NCBI RefSeq assembly: GCF_020526085.1
Contig: NZ_CP084874.1
Span: forward strand, 4,588,001 to 4,652,000
Origin: Klebsiella africana
GTDB lineage: Bacteria; Pseudomonadota; Gammaproteobacteria; Enterobacterales; Enterobacteriaceae
Direction: 5' to 3'
Length of the DNA: 64,000 nucleotides
How positions within the stretch are numbered: position 1 is the first letter of the stretch; each line of letters opens with the position of its first letter. The position numbers were made by a program, and so were the translations under genes. Positions 27,247 through 34,392 of the stretch are shown here, one piece after another. The notes beneath the pieces were generated by a model. That model was not told the DNA's origin. It did not search any database and worked only from the letters and a program-made list of their open reading frames with translations.

Positions 27247-29037
27247 TCAAACTACTCCATAGAAACTAGCGATCTTTTCTTCGATAAGTTCTTTTTCTGA
27301 AGTGGAATTCAGTAGCATTTGCAGTTCACTAAGCTGCTCCAGAGCTGGCAACGGTATTGAGTTAAGCTCAAAGGCAGAAACCGCAACACTACCGCTAATG
27401 CATCTAAAGGCTCTGTCAACGACCCGAGAATTAAGTAATGCAGAAATTACTTCTGGACTGATCTGATTTAAGATACCATTCGGATATACAATATTTATGT
27501 GGTTTTCAACCACAACACCACCTGATATATCAATGAAATTCTGAGGTAAGAGAGCAGCTAAAATTCGCTTATCTTGCTCTTTCGAAGTTGTCCTTTGTAC
27601 TAAGACACATTCTTTCGAGGTTAAAAGATATTCCTGTTTCTGTCGGACTTCAACGTATGGGACATGGTTTTTACGAGCAGCATTAAAACTAAAGCCAACA
27701 GGAGTGATTGATTCAGCCCATATCAAGGGGTAAGAAATAGCATTTTTACTTTTTCGTAGCTGATCTTTAAATCTATTCCAGACCAACTGTCCAGTAGAAA
27801 CTGAATAACCAAGGTCAGCCAATCGAGTGGGCATATGTCTTAATCTGTTAAGGAAATTGATATCTTGTTTACCGCGTGGTAATAACCATGTTTTTCCACC
27901 TTTTTCAATATAAACATTACCTACCTTCTCTACTCGAGCTTTGTTCAACCCTTTAGGAATGAGTAGCGACACATTAGTTTGTTGTTTATGTTGCCCTGCT
28001 TTGAATACTGTTAGCATTGTTTCCTGCAGGACATCATCAAATACTCCGTCTCTATCAGTTACAAAGTCGAATGCCAGAGGTGACATTGTTTCGGTTAGTA
28101 GTTTTCTTAGCGCAGTAAAATACTGCCCCCCTAAAAATGACGTTGGCGTGAGAAAAGCCACAACGCCAGTGTCAGGCCGAACGAATCTTGCTGCTAAATC
28201 AGTAAACAAACCATAGAGATTCGCATGTCCAAACAACGAACGAGAAAATTTGCTTCGCATTTCAGGAGAAAGAGTCACTCTTCCATAAGGAGGGTTGCCA
28301 ATTACCAGGTCAAATTCTCCTATATTTTCCTGCGTCAATGCATCTCCAACGATTATTATATCTGCTGGTAATCTACGCTTCGTTTCAATACAAAGTTTAA
28401 TTAACACAGACTCAAGTAATACCGCACTCATCCAAGCCGCGAAAGGATCAATTTCGATTCCTTTCAATCTTTTAACCAAGCGCCTAAATATCCATTCAGG
28501 AGAATTTCCTTTTTCTTTACTGAGCATCCTTAGAGCCACTGGAGCGAGAAACGCTCCACCTCCACACGCAGGATCAATTACGCTGGCTTTTGAGAAATCA
28601 ACTCCGGCTTGTTCTGAGAGATCAAGTAACCTTGAGACCAACGGTGGAGGTGTATAATAAGCACCCATATCTGATCTATATGTAACCGGCAGCATCACTG
28701 TGTAAATTGATCCAATCAGATAGCCTGCATCTTCTGAAGGAAATCGAGAAATCAGTACACCTGTTGCTGATGCTAACTCTTTAGTTTCATCTGAAAGTAA
28801 AATGAACTCTACTGAGGCAGGAACTGATCTAAGTCGGATTGAACTTTTATGCTTCTTGCTTAGAGTATTCCAATATGCTGCCACAATACATGAACAGTAA
28901 GAGCGAGCATAAATCAATCGTTCGTTGTCAACCTTAATGCCACTTGCATGATTTTTAGCCATGATTTTGCAGGTTTGATATTTTTGCAGAAGAGAGCTAG
29001 TCTTTTCTTTCAAAAAATCAAGCGGTTGCGTAGTCAT
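27247..29037 (-). CDS. Adenine-specific DNA methyltransferase of the PstI/BsuBI-like R-M system
   Basis: N6-adenine methylase, 596 residues from ATG 29037 (an ATG at 29073 would add 12). SAM motif DPACGGGAFLAPVAL (155 onwards), upstream YYTPPPLVSRLLDL, and catalytic NPPYGRV at 248-251: the gamma-type order of M.PstI/M.BsuBI. The C-terminal ~300 residues form the target-recognition region. It is somewhat longer than M.PstI (~507). Transcribed ahead of the endonuclease, which lets protection come first. AT-rich, foreign in composition. Confidence 0.9.
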   Translation of the reverse strand: MTTQPLDFLKEKTSSLLQKYQTCKIMAKNHASGIKVDNERLIYARSYCSCIVAAYWNTLSKKHKSSIRLRSVPASVEFILLSDETKELASATGVLISRFPSEDAGYLIGSIYTVMLPVTYRSDMGAYYTPPPLVSRLLDLSEQAGVDFSKASVIDPACGGGAFLAPVALRMLSKEKGNSPEWIFRRLVKRLKGIEIDPFAAWMSAVLLESVLIKLCIETKRRLPADIIIVGDALTQENIGEFDLVIGNPPYGRVTLSPEMRSKFSRSLFGHANLYGLFTDLAARFVRPDTGVVAFLTPTSFLGGQYFTALRKLLTETMSPLAFDFVTDRDGVFDDVLQETMLTVFKAGQHKQQTNVSLLIPKGLNKARVEKVGNVYIEKGGKTWLLPRGKQDINFLNRLRHMPTRLADLGYSVSTGQLVWNRFKDQLRKSKNAISYPLIWAESITPVGFSFNAARKNHVPYVEVRQKQEYLLTSKECVLVQRTTSKEQDKRILAALLPQNFIDISGGVVVENHINIVYPNGILNQISPEVISALLNSRVVDRAFRCISGSVAVSAFELNSIPLPALEQLSELQMLLNSTSEKELIEEKIASFYGVV

Positions 29038-29148
29038 AATTAAAATCCTAATAATTCCAGTATACGGCCACATTATCTGGTGGCAATGCTAAACAGTTAA
29101 CCTAAAGAATAACATGCACAGTAACATTCACATACTAGTGATCTCCTT

Positions 29149-29186
29149 TGATCTCCTCCCTGAAAACTGATCTCCTCCCTGAAAAC
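29149..29186 (+). repeat. 19-bp tandem duplication at the IS left end
   Basis: TGATCTCCTCCCTGAAAAC occurs twice head to tail (29149-29167, 29168-29186), with a partial third copy TGATCTCCTT at 29139-29148. The motif resembles the terminal bases of IS407-like elements, so the IS tip appears duplicated. Confidence 0.85.
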
Positions 29187-29246
29187 AGTGCCAGGCTAAA
29201 CCGAAGTCTTCGGTCTTTCTTCCATCTCACAGAGAGGCACATCGCC

Positions 29247-29636
29247 ATGAAAAAGACCCGCTATACCGAAGAACAGATAGCATTTGCGCTGAAACAGGCC
29301 GAAACCGGCACTCGGGTGGAGGAAGTCTGCAGAAAGATGGGCATTTCTGAAGCCACATTTTACAACTGGAAGAAAAAGTTTGGCGGCATGGGCGTGACAG
29401 AACTGCGCCGCCTGCGCCAGCTTGAGGAAGAGAACCAGCGTCTGAAACGTCTGGTGGCTGATTTAAGTCTGGACAAGGAGATGCTGCAGGAAGTTATCAA
29501 AAAAAGTTCTGAGGCCGCCTCAGAAGCATCAGGCGGTGCATTTTCTGCGGGAGGCTTACCGTATCAGTGTCCGACGGGGATGCGGACTGCTGATGCAGAG
29601 CAGAACCGTTTACCACTGGCAGAGCCGGCGGGGTGA
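29247..29636 (+). pseudogene. IS3-family OrfA, reading through past its usual end
   Basis: From ATG 29247 the helix-turn-helix/leucine-zipper OrfA is intact (MKKTRYTEEQIAFALKQAET, EVCRKMGISEATFYNWKKKF, LRRLRQLEEENQRLKRLVAD, DKEMLQEVIKK). The usual OrfA stop after VIKKK is not met: the frame runs ~40 further residues (SSEAASEASGG...) to TGA 29636, while the orfB frame overlaps it. This fits a small indel or base change at the frameshift window. Its orfB partner is also broken. Confidence 0.75.
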
Positions 29637-30277
29637 TCGGGCGATAACCCTGCGTATCCGGTAAATAGCGGAAACCCGGATCCGCTACGGTTGCCCGCGT
29701 TTTCATATTCAGCTGCTTCAGCTGCGGCGGGAAGGCTGGCCTGTTAACCACAAGAAAACACACCTGATTTACTGTCTAAAAGGCCTCAACCTGCGCAGAA
29801 AGCGCCCCCGCAGGCATGTCAGTGCAGCACATCGTCAGCAACGTCCGGTCCTGACCGGTGTCGATCAGTGCTGGAGTATGGATTTCGTGTCGGATAACCT
29901 GTTTAACGGACGACGTTTCCGGGCGCTGACTGTAGTGGATAATTTTAGTCGGGAGTGTGTGGCGATCCATGCCGGAAGGTCGCTGAAAGGTGAGGATGTG
30001 GTCGGTGTGATGGAAAGGTTGCGGGTGCCGGGCAAGCGCCTGCCAGTACGTTTTCAGACAGATAACGGCAGTCTGCGGGATGAATGCCTGAACATTCACT
30101 GGTTCCTGTCGCTGGAAGATGCGCAGGACAAACTCGACAAGTGGCGCAGGGAGTACAGTCAATTTACTTAAGACATTATAGATTTAATGTAATCTTTGAT
30201 AACATTAAACAATTAGTATGAAACCAATCTTCCAAGTTAGGCCCCCAGAGGGTGTTAATCTAAAAACGGGAAAAGTT

Positions 30278-31285
30278 ATGGAAAGCATAGTTTTTTTTAA
30301 TAACAAAGGTGGTGTAGGTAAAACCACCTTACTGTGTAATGTTGCTGCCTATCTAAGTTTGGAACTTAACAAAAAGGTACTGGTCGTTGATGCTGATCCT
30401 CAATGTAATACTACTTCGTATTGTTTAGGTGAGCAGAAGATATCTCAAATATATAGCAATGAAAAACGAATTACTATCGAGCACTTTTTAAACCCCGTGC
30501 GTCGAGGAAAAGGATATGCTTCGGAAAGAATAGTCCCTATCAAAACAGGTAGGTTTGGGTTTGATCTAATACCAGGAGACCCCAAATTAGCTCTGAGCGA
30601 AGATTTTTTAGCATCCGATTGGGATCCAGCAGTAGCTGGGAAACCTCGAGGCATGCAAACAACATTTGTCTTCTCTCATCTTTCCTCACTATATAATGAC
30701 TATGATTATGTATTATATGATGTTGGTCCATCCTTAGGTGCTTTGAATAGAGCAATAATTATATCATGCGACTTTTTCATAATTCCAATGTCTGTTGACA
30801 TGTTTAGTTTGTTGGCATTAAACAACATTAACCTGTCATTAAAAAATTGGATGAATGGTATTAAAGCCGGCTTAAAAAACCATATAGCCGAAGAAGGGGA
30901 AGAATTCACAATTGGAAATGAAAGCTTGGAATGTAATTTGCAATTTTTAGGTTATGCAATGCAGCAATACCGAGGAAAAACAGTACGAGGTGAGAAAGTA
31001 AAAGTTAATGCTTATGAAAAAATAGCATTAAAAGTCCCTAAAATTATAAAGACAGAAATAGTGGCAAACTACTCTCACAATAAAAACATTGATTTTGAAC
31101 TGGGTCAAATTGAGAACATGTATAGCCTAATTCCATTATCACAACTGGCCAATGCACCTATTTTTTGCCTTAAGAATAAAGATGGTGTCGTGGGGTCACA
31201 TTTTTCCAAAGTAAATGACGCCAAGAAATTATTTGACAGCATTTGCTTAAATATCCTAAAAAATATTGAGGCAGTTAAACCATGA
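30278..31285 (+). CDS. ParA/MinD-like ATPase, partner of SIR2 gene
   Basis: 335 residues from ATG 30278 (MESIVFFNNKGGVGKTT). Deviant Walker A KGGVGKTTLLCN, switch I-like VVDADPQCNTTSYCLG and Walker B region YDYVLYDVGPSLGALNRA, where the usual DxPP is DVGPS. It is longer than plasmid ParA, with inserts around EHFLNPVRRGKGYASERIVP and a long C-terminal part. No ParB or centromere repeats are nearby, so plasmid or chromosome partitioning is unlikely. The stop overlaps the SIR2 start (ATGA at 31282). An ATP-dependent sensor or regulator of the SIR2 effector is my inference. Very AT-rich; directly follows the IS remnant. Confidence 0.82.
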   Translation: MESIVFFNNKGGVGKTTLLCNVAAYLSLELNKKVLVVDADPQCNTTSYCLGEQKISQIYSNEKRITIEHFLNPVRRGKGYASERIVPIKTGRFGFDLIPGDPKLALSEDFLASDWDPAVAGKPRGMQTTFVFSHLSSLYNDYDYVLYDVGPSLGALNRAIIISCDFFIIPMSVDMFSLLALNNINLSLKNWMNGIKAGLKNHIAEEGEEFTIGNESLECNLQFLGYAMQQYRGKTVRGEKVKVNAYEKIALKVPKIIKTEIVANYSHNKNIDFELGQIENMYSLIPLSQLANAPIFCLKNKDGVVGSHFSKVNDAKKLFDSICLNILKNIEAVKP

Positions 31286-32154
31286 TAAATTGGGATGAAG
31301 CTTTAATATCTGATCTAGCCAGAAGAAAATGCATTCTTTTCCTTGGTGCAGGTGTATCAATGAATAGCACTGGTAACGGAGGAGTCAGGCCTCCAAGTTG
31401 GAAGGAGTTTTTGGAAAACTGTTTGCCGGAACTGAACGCGGCTTCTTCAACCCAAATAAAAAAACTAATAAAAAATGAAGATTACTTAACGGCATGTGAG
31501 CTAATCAAGTCAAAATTAGCAAAAGGTAAATTCGACCACATAGCTAAGAATGCATTTTTAACCCCACAGTATACTAAAGCAGAAATACACGAACTTTTAT
31601 TCAAGTTGGATTGTAGAATTGTAGTTACTCCAAATTTTGATAAAATTTATGAAACTTTTGCGATAAGAGAAACTGAAGGCACGGTAAGTGTTCGGAACTA
31701 TTATGATACAGATATAGTTTCTGCAGTGAAGGATAGCGGCAGGGTCGTTTTGAAGATTCACGGTACAATTGACAATACCTCAAAATTAATTTTCTCTAGG
31801 ACCGATTACGCCAGTGCAAGATCGCAGCACAGAGATTTTTATGAAATACTCAATGCATTAGGATTAACACACACATTCTTATTTATAGGATGTGGGGCAA
31901 ATGATCCGGATATCAGATTGCTGCTTGAAGATGCATTTTTCAAACATAATGCCGTAAAACCACACTATATGGTTGTCTCAGACAAGAGTATTCATAAAGA
32001 CATGATGCCTGTTATCGAAAAAACATTAAATGTCAACATGCTTGTTTACAAAACCAGTAAAGGTAGCCATCAAGAATTAATTGATAGTTTAAAAACTTTA
32101 GTCCAACAAGTTGAGATTGCACGAGTTGAATTAAAGGAGAATATGAATTGGTAA
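31282..32154 (+). CDS. SIR2-domain protein (putative NADase effector)
   Basis: 290 residues, a single SIR2-like (SIR2_2) domain. ILFLGAGVSMNS at 18-29 is the NAD-binding glycine motif; VVTPNFDKIYE gives Asn118/Asp120 (TxNxD), LKIHGTID gives His160, and FIGCGANDPDIRLLLEDAFF is the late GxSxxDPD-like motif. All key residues for NAD hydrolysis as in ThsA/DSR-type effectors are present. No extra sensor domain is fused, so target recognition probably falls to the coupled ParA-like ATPase. Low GC. Convergent with the integrase pseudogene. Confidence 0.85.
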   Translation: MINWDEALISDLARRKCILFLGAGVSMNSTGNGGVRPPSWKEFLENCLPELNAASSTQIKKLIKNEDYLTACELIKSKLAKGKFDHIAKNAFLTPQYTKAEIHELLFKLDCRIVVTPNFDKIYETFAIRETEGTVSVRNYYDTDIVSAVKDSGRVVLKIHGTIDNTSKLIFSRTDYASARSQHRDFYEILNALGLTHTFLFIGCGANDPDIRLLLEDAFFKHNAVKPHYMVVSDKSIHKDMMPVIEKTLNVNMLVYKTSKGSHQELIDSLKTLVQQVEIARVELKENMNW

Positions 32155-32159
32155 CCCCC

Positions 32160-32190
32160 CCCCCTCATTCATATATTTTAAATGAGGGGG
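32160..32190. terminator. Hairpin at the SIR2/integrase 3' junction with a C10 tract
   Basis: Perfect ten-base stem CCCCCTCATT (32160-32169) / AATGAGGGGG (32181-32190). Directly after the SIR2 stop there is a run of ten C (32155-32164). No clear U-tract follows in the plus sense. It probably marks the 3' end of the ParA-SIR2 transcript and overlaps the last codons of the integrase remnant. Confidence 0.6.
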
Positions 32191-33372
32191 TAGACTCAGC
32201 AAAATCGAATGGTGATATGTAGCCATTAGAATTACTATAAATATAATCAGCCCACCACTGCACCATCAATCTCCGCCCATCCAAATATTCGGACGTATGG
32301 ATATAAGCTGCACGCACATTGTTATGCTTTGAGTGACTCAACTGGCGTTCTATCGCATCATCGTTCCATCACCCTGACTCACCGAGCGCACCACGCGCCA
32401 TCGTCCTGAATCCATGCCCGCAAACCTCGGTTTTCGTGTCATATCCCATCGCACGCAATGCGCTGTTTACCATGTTTTCACTCATAACCTTAGTTGCGTC
32501 ATGATCCCCCGGAAACAGCAGCTCTTTATTACCACTAATCTGCTTTAACTGGTCTAACAGAATCATCGCCTGCCGACTAAGCGGAACGATATGCTCCTCT
32601 TTCATCTTAATGCCACGGTACGAGTAACGCACACCTTTAATTTCTTCTCGTTTTGCAGGTACTCGCCAGAGAGATTTATCGAAGTCGAACTCATCCCAAC
32701 GCGCGAAACGTAACTCACTGGAACGCACAAAAGTTAGTAAGGAAAGCTCGACCGCGATATGCAGCAAGACGAGCAAGAAACTCAGGGAACCGGCTTGAAG
32801 GTAAAGTGGGGTAATGTCGCGCTTTGGTTGTCGATAGCGCACCGGCCATATCACTTGCTGGATTTGAGTCGATGTAATCGTTCTGTACGGCATAACGCAT
32901 AATGGCCGTGACGCGCTGTTGCAGGCGCTGAGCAACGTCGTGTTTACCACTGGCATCAACTTTTTTAATCGGGGCTAACAGGCGGCTGATTTTGAGCTGG
33001 CAAATGTCGGACGAACCGATATGAGGGAAGATATAAAGCTCAAGATAGCGAAGAACGCGCGATCGATGGTTTCGAAAGTATATGCATCCGAATTCTCGGC
33101 CTGAGCTTCTTTCTGTTCGGCTTTTGGGTCAATGCCCTGCATTAACAGCTTTTTAGCTTCATCACGCTTTGCTCATGCCTGAGCAAGCGTCACAGTAGGT
33201 CAAACAACAAACGCGAGGCGATCCTCTTTCTTGTCGGAGGGGCGTCTGTATTTCATGCGCCAGTATTTAGACCCCTTGGCCGAAACCTCGAGATACAACC
33301 ACCGCCATCGGCCATTTTGTAGTTTTTATCTTTTGGTTTTGCGGTCTCGACCTGTCTGCCGTTGAGCTTCAT
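32165..33372 (-). pseudogene. P4-type tyrosine integrase, decayed
   Basis: Reading leftwards from 33372 the product begins MKLNGRQVETAKPKDKNYKM, the DUF4102 N-terminus of P4/IntB-like integrases. It then breaks repeatedly: frame changes near 33285, 33190, 33080 and 32800, with fragments MKYRRPSDKKEDRLAF, MRYAVQNDYIDSNPASDMAG, LTFVRSSELRFARWDEFDFD (catalytic Arg) and CGHGFRTMARGALGE (HxxR). A stop/frameshift near 32370 separates these from the last part (SQLSHSKHNNVRAAYIH, Tyr motif). It starts 150 bases from the 3' end of leuX and points away from it, the usual int position. Non-functional; it marks a former integrative element. Confidence 0.88.
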
Positions 33373-33521
33373 TTGGGACACATTTCTAATCGAAGTTAAA
33401 ATGCCCCCAATGGCATCCGGATTTCAACGGACGGACTCGGACCACTCAGACGTAAAAATCGCTGCAATCATTGATTTTTAAGGGATAATTAGACTTACTC
33501 AGAAGGTCTTGGAAGAATACT

Positions 33522-33606
33522 TGGTGCCGAAGGCCGGACTCGAACCGGCACGTATTTCTACGGTTGATTTTGAATCAACTGCGTCTACCGATTTCGCCAC
33601 TTCGGC
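33522..33606 (-). tRNA. leuX: tRNA-Leu(CAA)
   Basis: 85 nt including encoded CCA (33522-33524). The acceptor stem GCCGAAG pairs with CTTCGGC; the anticodon loop TTCAAAA is closed by GTTGA/TCAAC, giving anticodon CAA. A long variable arm is typical of tRNA-Leu. Identical, as far as I can recall, to E. coli leuX, the attB of P4-like satellites. The adjoining integrase remnant confirms use as an insertion site. I found no second copy of the 3' end (attL) in the window. Confidence 0.96.
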
Positions 33607-33633
33607 ACTGAAGGGGATGCGGAAACGTTCTGG

Positions 33634-33661
33634 ATTATACCTGTCGGCGGCGGTCATGCAA
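33634..33661 (-). promoter_or_regulatory. leuX promoter
   Basis: On the minus strand: -35 TTGCAT (33661-33656), 16-base spacer, perfect -10 TATAAT (33639-33634), about 28 bases before the mature tRNA 5' end. The downstream discriminator/leader is GC-rich, typical of stable-RNA promoters. Confidence 0.8.
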
Positions 33662-33749
33662 GCGACAGCGTGTCGCCATTGCGCTAAGTGTTGAAAAAAA
33701 CAGCGCTATCCTGCGCGGCGTCACCTTTTACGATCGTTTCGGGGCGCGA

Positions 33750-33980
33750 CTGCCACCAACCCCCTCCTCTCACAACCCCGCGACCCCAACTCCGCCTGCC
33801 AGCTATACCCTTTCCCCGTTAAGCCCCCAAACCCCACTCAAAATTATCTCAAATTTTTCTCATTTCACTCTCACCTGCATTCCTATCACCATCCATTTCT
33901 CCCCAAACCAATCCCCAATATCCCCTCCCCCAATACTTCCCCCAACCCCATCCACCACCATTCCTATATATTCCAGAAAG
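33750..33980. other. C-rich/G-poor tract with G-quadruplex potential on the minus strand
   Basis: About 230 bases upstream of leuX with strong strand bias; between about 33829 and 33978 the plus strand has a single G. Within 33901-33949 there are six C-runs of four or five (33901, 33913, 33922, 33927, 33939, 33946), so the minus strand has six G4-5 tracts in 49 bases. No gene is supported here. As RNA on the plus strand it would look like a Rho-utilisation site; on the minus strand a G-quadruplex. Confidence 0.75.
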
Positions 33981-34197
33981 TTTTAGCCAATGCCTTTTTG
34001 TTATTCATCCGCCCCGCAGTCAAATATTAATTTCATCAATATTTTTATAACTTTACATTAATGAAAAGTTTTCTTTTTGCCGTTTATTCCAGGATTTTCC
34101 TCAGGCGTGAAGGGTTCCGGTAAACACTATTTTTACTAGTCGCTGTACGAGTCTTGATGGACATATTCACTCGGTGAATTAACTCAGGAGAATACTT

Positions 34198-34392
34198 GTG
34201 ACGACGTTAAAACCTTTGCTGGCCCGCAATCGCTGCTGGGTGCGGCAGAAGTATCAGTATGACCCGTACTATTTCGAAAAATGGATCGACGGGCAGCGGC
34301 CCCTCAGCCTGCACGGCTGCGTCTACGATCTGGCTTCCGGCCATTTAACCACCCTCGTCGAACACCTCTCACCGCAGGAGCACGCCCCATGA
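34198..34392 (+). CDS. 64-residue ORF resembling a core-deleted beta-carbonic anhydrase
   Basis: Starts at GTG with AGGAG seven bases upstream, and overlaps the SulP start (ATGA at 34389). The first ~32 residues (LLARNRCWVRQKYQYDPYYF, EKWIDGQRP) look like a beta-carbonic-anhydrase N-terminus. The rest (LSLHGCVYDLASGHLTTLVE) looks like the C-terminal LHGWVYDxxTGxL block. The ~150-residue core with zinc Cys/His (CSDSR, GHxxCG) is absent. SulP transporters are often encoded beside a carbonic anhydrase, which supports descent from one. It cannot be a hydratase; it may be a relic kept for translational coupling or a small SulP partner. Confidence 0.65.
   Translation: MTTLKPLLARNRCWVRQKYQYDPYYFEKWIDGQRPLSLHGCVYDLASGHLTTLVEHLSPQEHAP

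Larger units (their letters stand above)
29149..30165 (+). mobile_element. Degenerate IS3-family element (IS407-like), internally deleted
   Basis: Remnant with an orfA and a broken orfB. The left end shows a 19-bp tandem duplication (29149-29186). orfB is recognisable in the +1-type frame from about 29512 (RPPQKHQAVHFLREAYRISV) through DQCWSMDFVSDN and VVDNFSRECVAIHAG to PVRFQTDNGS. It then jumps straight to SLRDECLNIHWFLSLEDAQD and ends after WRREY. A nonsense codon TAA sits at 29662-29664. The third catalytic Glu region of the DDE domain is missing. No right inverted repeat found. It cannot transpose by itself. Confidence 0.85.

Noticed and set aside
23236..30277. Left attachment site matching the leuX 3' end
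   Set aside because: I looked for TGGTGCCGAAGGCCGG or its complement between xynB and the ParA gene and saw no copy, so no attL is called.
30278..31285. ParA-like gene as a plasmid/ICE partition gene
   Set aside because: No ParB, no parS-like repeats and no replication genes nearby; the coupled gene is SIR2.
33509..33694. 61-residue plus-strand ORF
   Set aside because: It runs antisense through leuX and its promoter.
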